Assembly (NCBI GenBank): GCA_016795065.1
Contig: JAEUIU010000066.1
Span: 124,001 to 188,000, forward strand
Source of the DNA: Phycisphaerae bacterium
Lineage (GTDB): Bacteria > Planctomycetota > Phycisphaerae > Phycisphaerales > SM1A02
DNA length: 64,000 nt
Reading direction: 5' to 3'
The notes under the pieces are model-generated. The model was not told the DNA's origin, ran no database searches, and saw only the letters and a program-made list of their open reading frames with translations. Made by a program: the position numbers and the translations under genes. Of the stretch, positions 33,944-42,540 are shown one piece after another. Every line of letters starts with the position of its first letter. Positions within the stretch are counted from its first letter, which is position 1.

Positions 33944-34989
33944 GAGCGGACCGTCCCGTACGCGTCAAGAAGCGATCGGACGACGTTGCCAGGCGTTGGC
34001 GACGCGCAAACGCAGGAGGACACCGCGACGCCGCGACATCCGGCCTCGATCAGCGGCGCGATCCTCTCCGGTGTGATGCCGCCGATCGCCAGATGTGGCA
34101 CGCGGCCAAAGCGGGCGAGGTACTCGATGAGCCACCCCAGGCCGCCACGACCGGTGCTGGGGTCGGCGCTGGGCTTGACGCTGGTCGGGAACATCGCCCC
34201 CACGCCGCAATAGTCGGCGCCCTCAGCCATGGCCCGCTCGGCCTCGCTGGCATTGTGTGTACTCATGCCGATCACGAGGCGACGGCCACAGAGTTGACGC
34301 ACCCGGCTCGGGGCGAGATCGGTTTGCCCGACGTGCACGCCGTCGGCGCCCGCGATGAGGGCGATGTCAGGTCGATCGTTGACGATGACCTGGACCCCGG
34401 CAGGTCGGGCGATGCTCACCACCCACGCCACGCGATCGGCGAACTCGCCGCCATCGAGTTCTTTTTCGCGCACTTGGATCGCCTCAGCGCCGTTGTCGAC
34501 GGCCGCCCGCACCACGTCGCGCCACGGAAGCGAGCAGAGCTGCTCGGTGATCAGGACGCAGACCCGCCACTGTCGAACCGACCCGGGCATGCGCAGGGCC
34601 ACGGTCGCGGCGAGGTCGTAGGCGACGTAGCGGATCTGTTCAATCTCGCGGGCGATTGTCGGATCGACTGCCTTGCTGCATTCCTCGATCACGCGAAGGC
34701 TCTCACCCAATCGACTTGCCGCCGCAGACGCAATGGCGCCGATGCCGCTCCGGGCGTACTCCGCGGCGGTCTCGTTGGCCGTTCCCACATCTGTCGCGGT
34801 GCTGCGGTTGGCGATAAGCCAGCCGGCAGGAAATCGGGCGAGAGCCGAGGCTAGCCGGTGACGGACCGCCTTCCACGCTGCCGAGAGCTGTTGGTCCTCG
34901 ATTGCGAAGCGCACGACCTCCTCCATGGTCCGCAGCGCCTCCATGGCCCGGTTGGCGTTGGCGTCGAGGATGCGGGGCAGGGGGTCCAT
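33940..34989 (-). CDS. thiE: Thiamine-phosphate synthase with N-terminal extension
   Basis: 349 residues, about 140 longer than classic ThiE. The C-terminal barrel joins HMP-PP to the thiazole phosphate: VQVREKELDGGEF, VIVNDRPDIALIAGADGVHVGQTDL, IGMSTHNASEAERAMAEGADYCGVGAMFPT, and LAIGGITPERIAPL. The N-terminal helical part (DANANRAMEALRTMEEVVRF) is the extension found in some cyanobacterial and planctomycete ThiE proteins and has no known function. The downstream PhnP-like gene overlaps its stop. Confidence 0.95.
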   Translation of the reverse strand: MDPLPRILDANANRAMEALRTMEEVVRFAIEDQQLSAAWKAVRHRLASALARFPAGWLIANRSTATDVGTANETAAEYARSGIGAIASAAASRLGESLRVIEECSKAVDPTIAREIEQIRYVAYDLAATVALRMPGSVRQWRVCVLITEQLCSLPWRDVVRAAVDNGAEAIQVREKELDGGEFADRVAWVVSIARPAGVQVIVNDRPDIALIAGADGVHVGQTDLAPSRVRQLCGRRLVIGMSTHNASEAERAMAEGADYCGVGAMFPTSVKPSADPSTGRGGLGWLIEYLARFGRVPHLAIGGITPERIAPLIEAGCRGVAVSSCVCASPTPGNVVRSLLDAYGTVRS

Positions 34990-35168
34990 CGGAGGGTCAG
35001 TCGGGGTGGGCGTGCAGTCTGGAGGGGGGCCGGTAAGCCGGGAAGGGCCCTTACCGACCAGCCACGCCGGACCTGAATCCTACGGCCCAAACGCACCTCT
35101 CGGCGCGACACGCCGGAAGGCTCGCTCGCACCATGGGCAGGGCTCTTTCTGCTATTCTCTCCGCCCCT

Positions 35169-36047
35169 ATGGCCCAGATCCGCGAGCTCAAGAAGCGCAT
35201 GGTCGCCGTCCGGACGATCCAGCGCATCACCAAGACGATGCAGATGATCGCCACCGCGAAGTTCAACGCGGCGCTTCAGCGGGCTCGCGCGTCCAGGCCC
35301 TACACCGACACCATCCGGAAGCTCGTCGAGGAAGTCTCCGCGGCCGCCGGCGAGGTGACGCATCCGCTTCTCGAGCGACCGGCCAAGCCCTCGGGCACCG
35401 AGACGGTTCTGGTCATCACCAGCGATCGCGGTCTGGCGGGCTCGTACAACGGTCAGGTGCTCCGCAAGGCCGAGCGACTGGTGCGCGAACTTCAGCAGGC
35501 GGGCAAGAAGGTCCAGCTTCTCGTTGCCGGCAAGAAGGGTGTCGCCTTCTTCCGCTTCGCACGTATCCCCCTGACCCGCAGCTTCAGCTTTGGCGACAAG
35601 CCCGCGTTCGAGGAGGCCGCACGCCTCGCCGACGAGTTCATGAGCGACTACGCCGCCGGCAAAAGCGATGCGGTTCACGTCGTGTCGATGCGCTTCGTCA
35701 GTGCCGCGAAGCAACTCCCCGAGGCCATCAACCTTCTCCCGATCTCCTCGACCGCCTCGCCATCGGCCGGTGGCGCTGCAGCCCGGTCGTCCACGCTCGA
35801 GTTCTCGCCCTCGGCGGAACAGATCTTGAGTGACCTCCTCCCGCGCACCGTGCGGATCCAGGTCTTCCAGTGCTTCCTCGACTCCGTCGTGAGCGAGCAG
35901 GCGATGCGTCGCGTGGCCATGAAGGCTGCCACCGACAACGCGACCGGCCTTGGTCGACTCCTGAAGCGCAACTTCAACCGCGCCCGTCAGGCCAAGATCA
36001 CGACCGAACTCACCGAAATCGTCTCGGGTGCAGCGGCGCTCAGCTAG
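35169..36047 (+). CDS. atpG: ATP synthase F1 gamma subunit, solitary gene
   Basis: 292 residues from ATG 35169 (MAQIRELKKRMVAVRTIQ). The N-terminal coiled-coil QRITKTMQMIATAKFNAA and the C-terminal helix with RRVAMKAATDNATGLGRLLKR are both conserved, together forming the rotor shaft; the globular part has LVITSDRGLAGSYNGQVL. Length is normal. No other F1Fo subunit gene is in the window; the neighbours are thiE and a rhodanese-like lipoprotein, so the rest of the ATP synthase must be encoded elsewhere or this is a spare copy. A likely -10 TATTCT lies about 15 bp before the ATG. Confidence 0.95.
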   Translation: MAQIRELKKRMVAVRTIQRITKTMQMIATAKFNAALQRARASRPYTDTIRKLVEEVSAAAGEVTHPLLERPAKPSGTETVLVITSDRGLAGSYNGQVLRKAERLVRELQQAGKKVQLLVAGKKGVAFFRFARIPLTRSFSFGDKPAFEEAARLADEFMSDYAAGKSDAVHVVSMRFVSAAKQLPEAINLLPISSTASPSAGGAAARSSTLEFSPSAEQILSDLLPRTVRIQVFQCFLDSVVSEQAMRRVAMKAATDNATGLGRLLKRNFNRARQAKITTELTEIVSGAAALS

Positions 36048-36109
36048 GCAAAGGCCGTCCGCCAACGCGATCGATCGAGCGCCTGTTGCGAGATGCCGCA
36101 GTCGTCCGA

Positions 36110-36574
36110 TCAGCCCTTGTCAGTCATGTTGCCATCGCGCTTCCAGGCCTTAAGGCCGCCGCGCATGCAGTAGACGTCTTTGTAGCCAAGGGCCAGAAGT
36201 CGCTTCGCGTAGGTGAGAGCCAAGGCGCTGTCGGCGTCCGAGTCGTAGATGATCAGGACGTCCCTGTCCTTGAAAGCGACCATGTGCTCGGCCTCAATGC
36301 GGGCGAAGGGCAGGTTGATCGCCCCCGGAATGCGTTCGGCCTTGAATTCGGCTTCGCCCCGCGGGTCGACCCACGCAGCCCGGGGTGTGCCGGCGATCCC
36401 GAAGGTGCCGCGCGGCTTGGCCATGATTTCCAAGGCCTCGGCGCTGGTCTCGGCCCAGGTGACGTTGCTGTCGACGATGTTCGTGCTGCAACCGAAGACG
36501 ACTGAGAGCGTTGCCACGACTGCACTTAGGAAGAGTGGTCGGGACGGTGCGAACGGTTGTGCCGAGGAGTTCAT
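36110..36574 (-). CDS. Rhodanese-like lipoprotein lacking catalytic Cys
   Basis: 154 residues. Start ATG 36574 chosen: MNSSAQPFAPSRPLFLSAVV leads to the lipobox VVFGC. The rhodanese domain shows AAWVDPRGEAEFKAERIPGA, DVLIIYDSDADSALALTYA and MRGGLKAWKRDG. The active-site loop normally reads YC-x-x-G; here it is YDSDADS, Asp in place of Cys. It is therefore unlikely to transfer sulfur and may bind a partner or ligand. It is anchored outside the cytoplasm and converges with atpG. Confidence 0.85.
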   Translation of the reverse strand: MNSSAQPFAPSRPLFLSAVVATLSVVFGCSTNIVDSNVTWAETSAEALEIMAKPRGTFGIAGTPRAAWVDPRGEAEFKAERIPGAINLPFARIEAEHMVAFKDRDVLIIYDSDADSALALTYAKRLLALGYKDVYCMRGGLKAWKRDGNMTDKG

Positions 36575-36745
36575 GAAGTGGGGGAATCGCACAGAGACCT
36601 CCGTGTCAACGCCGACTTCGTCGCTTCGTGCGACGGCGGCAAGCCCCAGCGGCTCGACCAGCACATGCTGTCCTGAGTCAACTGAGGCCGTCATCATGCC
36701 CGAAAAGAGGCGGCATGAGGGGCCGAACGCCGACCAATCTCGCCC

Positions 36746-37720
36746 ATGCCGCCCGTCCCTACCCCCGCGTTGCCAACCATGTCGACAGCACTTGTCGGGC
36801 TCGTTTCACTCGCCATGTCGTTCGCCGGAGAGGGTCCGGCCCGGGCGTCGACGCTCGCGGCGGCGACTCTTCAGTCCCCGCCTCCTATCTCTGGTCGAGC
36901 GGCCGCAGCGGAGGTGACCGGAGAGACCTTGGTCCAGACCGACATCGTGCCGTTGGCCGCCGCGATGGAACCGGGCAAGCCCTTCCCGATCGGCGTCCGC
37001 TACAAGGTCGCCCCAAAGTGGCATCTGTACTGGAGAAACCCGGGCGAATCGGGCGCGCCCTTGGGTATTGAATGGGTCGTCCCAGAGGGCTTCAAGGTTG
37101 GCCAACTCGAGTATCCGCGGCCTCTTATCATTGAACATCCAGGCGAGGTGACGATTGGCTACGAGAGCGAGCTCGTTCTCCGCACGACCCTGACCCCGCC
37201 CGCCGATCGACCGCTTCCGGACCTGATCTCCGTCGAGGCGAAGCTGGACTGGCTCGTCTGCAGCAACAAGTGCCTGATGGGGAGACGGACATCGAAGGTC
37301 ACCCTCACGAAGAGCGGAATGACCCCGTTCGCGCCGAGCGGGGAGTATCCGACGACGCTTGAGAAGCTCGGTCTGGTGGCCATGGTCAACGACGACAGCC
37401 TGATCATCCGAGCCGGCGCTCTTTCCTCTTCGCCCGGCTCTGTTTCCCGCGGCTCCTCGATCCGCTTCGTCCCGGACCTGACACCCGGTGTGACCTACGG
37501 CGCTACAGTCCCGCCGGCCGTGGTCGTAGGAGACGCCACGGAACTGACCATCCCGCTCACCGTGAAACCGCAGAACGCCTTGGGCGAACCGCTTCGCGCT
37601 GCGGGCCTCGTCATCATCACCCTCCCCGACGGCAAGCCTGCCGGCTGCGCCGAGATTGCCTTCCCTTTGGGTCTCCCGCAGACCCCTTCGGGCGCCACGC
37701 CTGCGAAGGAACAGCGCTAA
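36746..37720 (+). CDS. DsbD N-terminal domain-like periplasmic protein
   Basis: 324 residues from ATG 36746; an ATG at 36779 starts the more obvious signal sequence (MSTALVGLVSLAMSFAGEG). The domain resembles the DsbD alpha domain: VAPKWHLYWRNPGESGAPL, IEWVVPEGFKVGQLEYP, TIGYESELVLRTTL and the cysteine pair in DWLVCSNKCLMG. The membrane and thioredoxin parts of full-length DsbD are absent. It probably receives electrons or interacts with a thiol-relay partner. A redoxin gene follows 78 bp downstream on the same strand. Confidence 0.8.
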   Translation: MPPVPTPALPTMSTALVGLVSLAMSFAGEGPARASTLAAATLQSPPPISGRAAAAEVTGETLVQTDIVPLAAAMEPGKPFPIGVRYKVAPKWHLYWRNPGESGAPLGIEWVVPEGFKVGQLEYPRPLIIEHPGEVTIGYESELVLRTTLTPPADRPLPDLISVEAKLDWLVCSNKCLMGRRTSKVTLTKSGMTPFAPSGEYPTTLEKLGLVAMVNDDSLIIRAGALSSSPGSVSRGSSIRFVPDLTPGVTYGATVPPAVVVGDATELTIPLTVKPQNALGEPLRAAGLVIITLPDGKPAGCAEIAFPLGLPQTPSGATPAKEQR

Positions 37721-37798
37721 CAACCTCATTCGTCCTCTGGGGAATGTTTGTCCAGGGGACCTTCAACGTGACCGTTCCGTACCTCTTTGGAGACAACC

Positions 37799-38512
37799 AT
37801 GAAGAAATCGATTGCCCTGATTCTTGCCTCGACGTTCACCGCCTCGGTCGCCTTCGCGACGTTCGCCGACGACACCAAGAAGCCCGCGACGACCGACACC
37901 AAGCAGACCGAGAAGCGCGAGCGCAAGGCTGACGGCGAGAAGAAGACCGACCAGAAGGCAGACAAGAAGACCGAAGGCACCGCCAAGGCCAAGATCGGCG
38001 AGGCCGCCCCGAACTTCACCCTCAAGACCACCGACGGCAAGGACTGGAGCCTCACCGACGCGAAGGGCAAGATCGTTGTCCTCGAATGGTGCAACCCGCA
38101 GTGCCCGGCTTGCCAGGGCGTCTCGAAGGACGGCACCGTCACTTCGATGCTCACCGACCTGAAGGCGATCGACTCCAACGTCGTCGTCGTCTTCATCAAC
38201 TCCAGCGCTGACGTTCCCTCCAGCCTCGAGGCGACCGGCGCATACCTCAAGGAGCACAAGATCGACGTCCCGGCGCTTCTCGACACCGAAGGCTCCGTCG
38301 GTCAGCTCTACGGCGCCCGCACGACCCCGCACTGCTTCGTGATCGACGACAAGGGCGTCCTCCGCTACAACGGCGCGATCAACGACGCGCGGGGCGGCAA
38401 GAAGGCGACCACGAACTATGTGGTCAACGCCGTCAAGCAGATCAAGGGCAACGAGACCGTGTCGCCCGACACGACCACTCCCTACGGCTGCTCGGTCAAG
38501 TACAAGAAGTAA
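37799..38512 (+). CDS. Exported redoxin (thioredoxin-fold) protein
   Basis: 237 residues from ATG 37799, with GGAG upstream. Signal peptide MKKSIALILASTFTASVAF. A highly charged Lys/Asp/Thr linker (about 25-65) precedes the fold: IGEAAPNFTLKTTDGKDW, VLEWCNPQCPACQGVSKD with CPAC redox pair, and the cis-proline loop ARTTPHCFVIDDKGV. This looks like an AhpC/TSA-type redoxin in the periplasm. The upstream DsbD_N-like protein could supply reducing power (inference). A strong terminator follows. Confidence 0.88.
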   Translation: MKKSIALILASTFTASVAFATFADDTKKPATTDTKQTEKRERKADGEKKTDQKADKKTEGTAKAKIGEAAPNFTLKTTDGKDWSLTDAKGKIVVLEWCNPQCPACQGVSKDGTVTSMLTDLKAIDSNVVVVFINSSADVPSSLEATGAYLKEHKIDVPALLDTEGSVGQLYGARTTPHCFVIDDKGVLRYNGAINDARGGKKATTNYVVNAVKQIKGNETVSPDTTTPYGCSVKYKK

Positions 38513-38535
38513 TCAACCGCTGACAAGCTGATTCA

Positions 38536-38575
38536 CCCGGCCGTGGAGTTCGCTCCGCGGCCGGGTTTGTTTTTG
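38536..38575 (+). terminator. Rho-independent terminator after redoxin gene
   Basis: Plus strand: CCCGGCCGTGGAG, loop TTCG, CTCCGCGGCCGGG, then TTTGTTTTTG. The stem is near-perfect and lies 25-60 bp past the stop. Confidence 0.88.
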
Positions 38576-38582
38576 TCCTTGT

Positions 38583-38698
38583 TCACCGCAGAGCCGCGGA
38601 GGGCGCGGAGACCCGAGGGAGGAAGGCGAGGGGTTGGGTTCGCGCCACCTGGACCGCCTCGGCGCCGGTCTCGTCGATCTCTGCACCTCTGCGGTGCA
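38583..38698. repeat. Inverted repeat, short relative of the 24.2-kb element
   Basis: Left CACCGCAGAGCCGCGGAG (about 38584-38601) and right CTCTGCACCTCTGCGGTG (about 38678-38695) form an imperfect inverted pair. The sequence CACCGCAGAG is shared with the arms at 24187-24399. It lies between the redoxin terminator and the 3' end of dnaN, in non-coding DNA. Confidence 0.5.
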
Positions 38699-38715
38699 TC
38701 CGAGATCGTCAGGGC

Positions 38716-39831
38716 TTAGCTCAGATTGACCGGCATCACCACATACAGGAAGTCAGTCCCGGCCTTGATCACGCCCGGCTTGTTCGGGGCCTTCAGCTCG
38801 ATGATGACCTGTTGGGCATCGATGACCTTCAGGACATCGGTGATGAACTGCGGGTTGAAGCCGATCTCGATCGGGTCGCCCTCGTACTTCTCGACGTCGA
38901 CCTTGATCTCGGATTCGCCGAGCTCCGGGGCACGGCTCGAAAGCACCAACTGCTCGCCTCCGAAGGCCATACGGACGCCCTTACTCTCCTCGTTGGTGAG
39001 AAGTGCCGCGCGACGCACGGCCGAGGTGAGTTCGATCGCGTCGAAGGTGACCTTCTTGTCCTGCTCCTTCGGGATGACGTCCTCGAAGGGCGGGAAGCTG
39101 CCTTCGACGAGGCGCGTCGAAAGCACCGCGGCGTCAGCGCCTTCGCCGACGCGGAAGAGAATCAGGTTGTCCTCGCGGGCGACCGAGACGAGTTCGTCCG
39201 GGTCGGAGAGAAGCTTGCCCAAGACGTTGAGGGCCTTGGTCGGAACGATGCACTGGCTGTCGGCCTCGGCGGCGCGGGAGCACTCACCCTTGGCCAGGGC
39301 GAGACGTCGGCCGTCGGTCGCGACCATGCGCAGTCGCTTCGCCTTTCGCTCAAGCTGCACGCCGTTGATGGCGTAGCGGCTGTTGTCGACGGCGGTCGCG
39401 AAGAGCGTTCGGTGGATCAGGCGGGCCAACGTGCCGGCGGTCGTCTCGAAGTCGATCCGGTTCGGCGAGAAGGCGTGCACGCCGGGGAAGTCCTTCGGGT
39501 CGTATCCGAAGATCTTGAAGGTCGAGTCCTGTCCCTTGATGACGGCGATGTTGTTCTTCACCTCGATCGCCAGCGTCGAGTCCTCGCTCGCTCGCACGAT
39601 CTGGTTGAGCTTGTCGGCCTGGATGAGGGCCTCGCCCTCGTCGGTCACCGAAACGCTCGCCACCGGAACGCTCAAGCCAACCTCGGTATCGGTGGCACTG
39701 ATGGTCAGGATGCCGTTCTTCGCCGCGAACTTCAGGCAGAGCAGCACCGGTGATGGTGTCCGCGACGCCACGACGCTCCCGGCAAGGGTGAGGGCATCGA
39801 GCAAGGCCGAGCGGTCACAAACGAGCTTCAT
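38716..39831 (-). CDS. dnaN: DNA polymerase III sliding clamp, beta subunit
   Basis: 371 residues from ATG 39831 (MKLVCDRSALLDALTLAGS). Three clamp domains are visible: LCLKFAAKNGILTISATDTE, the second with TLFATAVDNSRYAINGVQLE and ATDGRRLALAKGE, and the third with RVGEGADAAVLSTRLVEGSFPPF. The C-terminus is the typical FLYVVMPVNLS. Not next to dnaA, recF or gyrB, as is common in planctomycetes. A -10-like TACACT lies about 60 bp upstream (39888-39893), without a clear -35. Confidence 0.97.
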   Translation of the reverse strand: MKLVCDRSALLDALTLAGSVVASRTPSPVLLCLKFAAKNGILTISATDTEVGLSVPVASVSVTDEGEALIQADKLNQIVRASEDSTLAIEVKNNIAVIKGQDSTFKIFGYDPKDFPGVHAFSPNRIDFETTAGTLARLIHRTLFATAVDNSRYAINGVQLERKAKRLRMVATDGRRLALAKGECSRAAEADSQCIVPTKALNVLGKLLSDPDELVSVAREDNLILFRVGEGADAAVLSTRLVEGSFPPFEDVIPKEQDKKVTFDAIELTSAVRRAALLTNEESKGVRMAFGGEQLVLSSRAPELGESEIKVDVEKYEGDPIEIGFNPQFITDVLKVIDAQQVIIELKAPNKPGVIKAGTDFLYVVMPVNLS

Positions 39832-40011
39832 AGCGTGCGCATCCTCGGGAAAATTCCCCTTGCGCGACTGCGCCTCGGGGAGGTGCGGAGTGTACGACAC
39901 GCTGGCGAAACCGGCGAAACCGCGGGCTGGCGGCGCGGCCTGGTGGCGACACAGGGGCTCGGGCACCGGTGATGTGGGGCAGCACGCGACTTCCCCGCAT
40001 ACCATCCCCCC

Positions 40012-40443
40012 ATGCTCTACCGGATCGCCCGAGCCGTCGCCGAGGCATTCAAGTTCGTCGCTTTCGGCGGGTTCGTGGTGGCGTTCTTCGTCGCATTTGC
40101 GTTCGTCTTCATCCTGCCGGTCGTTCCGCTCTTTCTCATCATCTCCGCCCCCTTCGTCCTGGTCCTTTGTTGGATCGCCAGCGACCTTCTGGGCGCCCTC
40201 GAGCAAGCCATCGCCCGGCGGTCGCTGCGGCGGGGCAAGTGCCCGGCCTGCGAAAACGGTATCGAGCGGTTCCGGTTTGATGGCCAGGAGATCCATGAGT
40301 GCGGCCACTGCCGAAGGATCTTCGAGAGCGACGGCGACATCTGGCAGCGCTCCCCGGACGCGCCGCCGCGGGAGCCAGCCGATTCGGGCCACCCTTTCCG
40401 TCCCGACGGCATGGGGGATCGTTCCGAGCTCGCGTCGTCCTGA
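40012..40443 (+). CDS. Small membrane protein with zinc-ribbon
   Basis: 143 residues, ATG 40012. Two adjacent hydrophobic helices (FVAFGGFVVAFFVAFAFVF and VPLFLIISAPFVLVLCWIA) are followed by a cytoplasmic tail with two CxxC pairs (GKCPACENG and HECGHCRRIF), a zinc-ribbon. I do not recognise a named family. It is divergent from dnaN by 180 bp and convergent with the DUF2007 gene. Its role is unknown; it may be a membrane-anchored zinc-binding adaptor. Confidence 0.65.
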   Translation: MLYRIARAVAEAFKFVAFGGFVVAFFVAFAFVFILPVVPLFLIISAPFVLVLCWIASDLLGALEQAIARRSLRRGKCPACENGIERFRFDGQEIHECGHCRRIFESDGDIWQRSPDAPPREPADSGHPFRPDGMGDRSELASS

Positions 40444-40467
40444 CGAAAGTCGCCCAGGTCGCAGGCG

Positions 40468-40776
40468 TCACTCGGCGTCTGGGTCGGCGTCCGGGTCGTC
40501 GATGGGGTCATCGACGTCGGCATGACCATCGAGATCGACTTGGGACCAGTCGATACTCATAGCCTCCTCGCGTCGCCGCCTGATGGCGCTGGCCGCCCGA
40601 CCCAAGTCAGTTGCGCGAACGAGGAGCTTCACCCGGCCAGGTGCCTCGGCTCGAAAGTTGCCGGTGTAGGCGCCGGCGATGACGCAGGGGATGCCTTCCG
40701 ACAAGAGCGTTTCCCGCACCAGCGAGGCCTGCCATTCGTCCTGGAAGGTCGCGGCCGCAACGTGGCGCTCATGCAT
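40468..40776 (-). CDS. DUF2007-family small protein
   Basis: 102 residues from ATG 40776 (MHERHVAAATFQDEWQASL). The DUF2007 fold is visible in FQDEWQASLVRETLLSEGIPCVI and VKLLVRATDLGRAASAI. It is thought to be a small signal-transduction-like domain of unknown ligand. The C-terminus is acidic (DDPIDDPDADPDAE). The ATG overlaps the preceding gene's stop, so they are coupled. Confidence 0.8.
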   Translation of the reverse strand: MHERHVAAATFQDEWQASLVRETLLSEGIPCVIAGAYTGNFRAEAPGRVKLLVRATDLGRAASAIRRRREEAMSIDWSQVDLDGHADVDDPIDDPDADPDAE

Positions 40777-41449
40777 CGGCGTTGGTTCCTCCCGTGGAAC
40801 CGCCCACCGAGCCATTCAGGAAGTGCTGCGCCGCGTCGCGAAGCTGGCCTGCCACCGTCGCACTGCCGACGGCGATCTGTACGGTTCGCTTGGGCTCGAC
40901 GCGAGCCACGATGAGTTGCCCCGTCGCGGCGATGGTGATCCCCTGACGCTCGTCCGCTTCGCCCTCGACTATGAGGACGCGGAGGAATTCCCGCAGCATG
41001 TGCAGGTCGCGTGGCCCGCAAACCAAAGGGTCGCGGCCATTCTGCTGCAAGCTTGCCTGCGAGTCGATCTCCTGCCAAGCATCATGGACGGCGAGGCCGA
41101 AGCTCACCACGTCGAAGATCTCCCGCCACCGGCCGACCGGTATGAGGTAGAGCGGTGCGAGGTGGAGCTTGTGCAGGACGGTCTCAAGCGCCGCCGGTAC
41201 GTGATCGAGGTCGCAGCGAATGTCGATGGTCGACGCGGCGGCCTTCCGGATCGGCTTTCCCTCGGGGCCAAGGAGCACGCAGACCGGTTGGCGGGAGGGG
41301 TCAATGCCCAGCTCCAGCGCCTGTTCATCGCGATGCCGTTCAACGACGCCTCGCGCCTTGAGTTCGGACCACACTTCGCCGAAGCCAACGAATTCCACGT
41401 CGGGGCTCCCTGTTGGCCAATCTCGACGGCACCGTCGAGCCGTTTGCAC
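40769..41449 (-). CDS. Protein of unknown function, coupled to DUF2007 gene
   Basis: 226 residues from a GTG at 41449; a later GTG (about 41406, giving VEFVGFGEVW) is also plausible. I do not recognise the family. It has no signal peptide or membrane helix. Visible segments: IDIRCDLDHVPAALETVLHK, APLYLIPVGRWREIFDVVS, LVCGPRDLHMLREFLRVLI and TIAATGQLIVARVEPKRTV. Its 3' end overlaps the DUF2007 start by 8 bp, so they form a two-gene unit. Confidence 0.55.
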   Translation of the reverse strand: MQTARRCRRDWPTGSPDVEFVGFGEVWSELKARGVVERHRDEQALELGIDPSRQPVCVLLGPEGKPIRKAAASTIDIRCDLDHVPAALETVLHKLHLAPLYLIPVGRWREIFDVVSFGLAVHDAWQEIDSQASLQQNGRDPLVCGPRDLHMLREFLRVLIVEGEADERQGITIAATGQLIVARVEPKRTVQIAVGSATVAGQLRDAAQHFLNGSVGGSTGGTNADA

Positions 41450-41607
41450 GATAACGCTTTCCCAACCGGCCTCAAGCCTCAGCCCTCAAGACATCGAGTT
41501 TCCCGCGCCGATGGCTGCGCCGTGTACCATCCCGTTTCTCCAGCCTTTGCGTTGCTGCCCACCCACCAAGGCGCGGGCAGGCGGCGGGCTGACCGGCTCC
41601 ACCTCCG

Positions 41608-42063
41608 ATGCGTACCGTCCTTTTCGTCTGCACAGGCAACACGTGCCGCTCACCCTTGGCGGAAGGGATTGCGCGGCACCTTCAGCGCAACGGTAAGTTG
41701 CCCGCTGACCTGTTCTTCGCATCAGCGGGGACCGCTGCCGGCGATGGATGGCCGATGAGCGAGGAGTCGGCCGCGGTACTCTTGCGGCTCGGGGCGACCC
41801 CGGAAGGACACTCGAAACAACTGACGCCGGCCATGGTCGCGAAGGCCGATGTCGTCCTGGGAATGACCAGGAGCCACGTGGCCCAGGTGCAGGCCCTGAC
41901 CTCCGCAGTCGCCAGTACGCCGACATTCGACAAGATCCTGCCGCTCGACCCGCACGGCGACATCGAGGATCCGATCGGTCTGGGGCAGTCCGCCTACGAC
42001 TCCGTCGCGAACCGACTTTTGGAACTCATCCCCAAACGCCTCGGCGAGGTGCTGAAGCAATGA
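41608..42063 (+). CDS. Low molecular weight protein-tyrosine-phosphatase family protein
   Basis: 151 residues. The P-loop VLFVCTGNTCRSPLAEGIA is at the N-terminus and the catalytic acid Asp in IEDPIGLG. DVVLGMTRSHVAQV and SAGTAAGDGWPMSEES are family features. It could be a phosphotyrosine phosphatase or an arsenate reductase-like enzyme; extra Cys residues needed for arsenate reduction are not obvious. The stop overlaps the rpiB start by 4 bp, a pairing seen in many genomes. Confidence 0.93.
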   Translation: MRTVLFVCTGNTCRSPLAEGIARHLQRNGKLPADLFFASAGTAAGDGWPMSEESAAVLLRLGATPEGHSKQLTPAMVAKADVVLGMTRSHVAQVQALTSAVASTPTFDKILPLDPHGDIEDPIGLGQSAYDSVANRLLELIPKRLGEVLKQ

Positions 42064-42524
42064 AAATCGCGCTTGGGACAGACCATCGTGGGGTCGTTGT
42101 TGCAAACAGCCTCGTGAACCACCTTCGCGCCGAAGGCCACGAGGTCGACATCCTCGGGGAATGCAACACAACCTCGATCGACTATCCCGACGTGGCCTTC
42201 CTCGTCGGCCGGGCAGTGAGCGAGCGACAGGCGGATCGCGGCATCCTGATCTGCGGCACCGGCATCGGCATGTGCATCGCCGCGAACAAGCTCACCGGCA
42301 TTCGGGCCGCGATGGCCCAGGACGAACTCAGCGCCCAGTTGAGCCGGACTCACAACGACGCAAACGTCCTTTGCCTCTCGGCAGACCTGATCGGGCAGAC
42401 CCTCGCCAAGCGCGTGGTGGACGTCTGGACGAAGACGCAGTTCGAGGGCGGACGTCACCAGCGCCGTCTGAACAAGATCGCGGCAATCGAGCGCGGCGAG
42501 GATCCGGGCGCGATCAAGGCCTGA
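42060..42524 (+). CDS. rpiB: Ribose 5-phosphate isomerase B
   Basis: 154 residues. Interconverts ribose 5-phosphate and ribulose 5-phosphate. GTDHRGVVVANSLVNHL and ILICGTGIGMCIAANKLTGIRA contain the active-site Cys and anion-binding loop; SRTHNDANVLCLSADLIG carries the catalytic His. The ATG overlaps the phosphatase stop. It converges on pepA with 16 bp between the stops. Confidence 0.96.
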   Translation: MKIALGTDHRGVVVANSLVNHLRAEGHEVDILGECNTTSIDYPDVAFLVGRAVSERQADRGILICGTGIGMCIAANKLTGIRAAMAQDELSAQLSRTHNDANVLCLSADLIGQTLAKRVVDVWTKTQFEGGRHQRRLNKIAAIERGEDPGAIKA

Positions 42525-42540
42525 GGTGACGAACGAATCG

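Noticed and set aside
34851-36065. 404-codon open frame on the minus strand
   Set aside because: Antisense to atpG and part of thiE; translation is low-complexity.
41608-42063. Arsenate reductase
   Set aside because: The P-loop and Asp fit low-molecular-weight phosphatases; redox cysteines of arsenate reductase were not found and no ars genes are adjacent.
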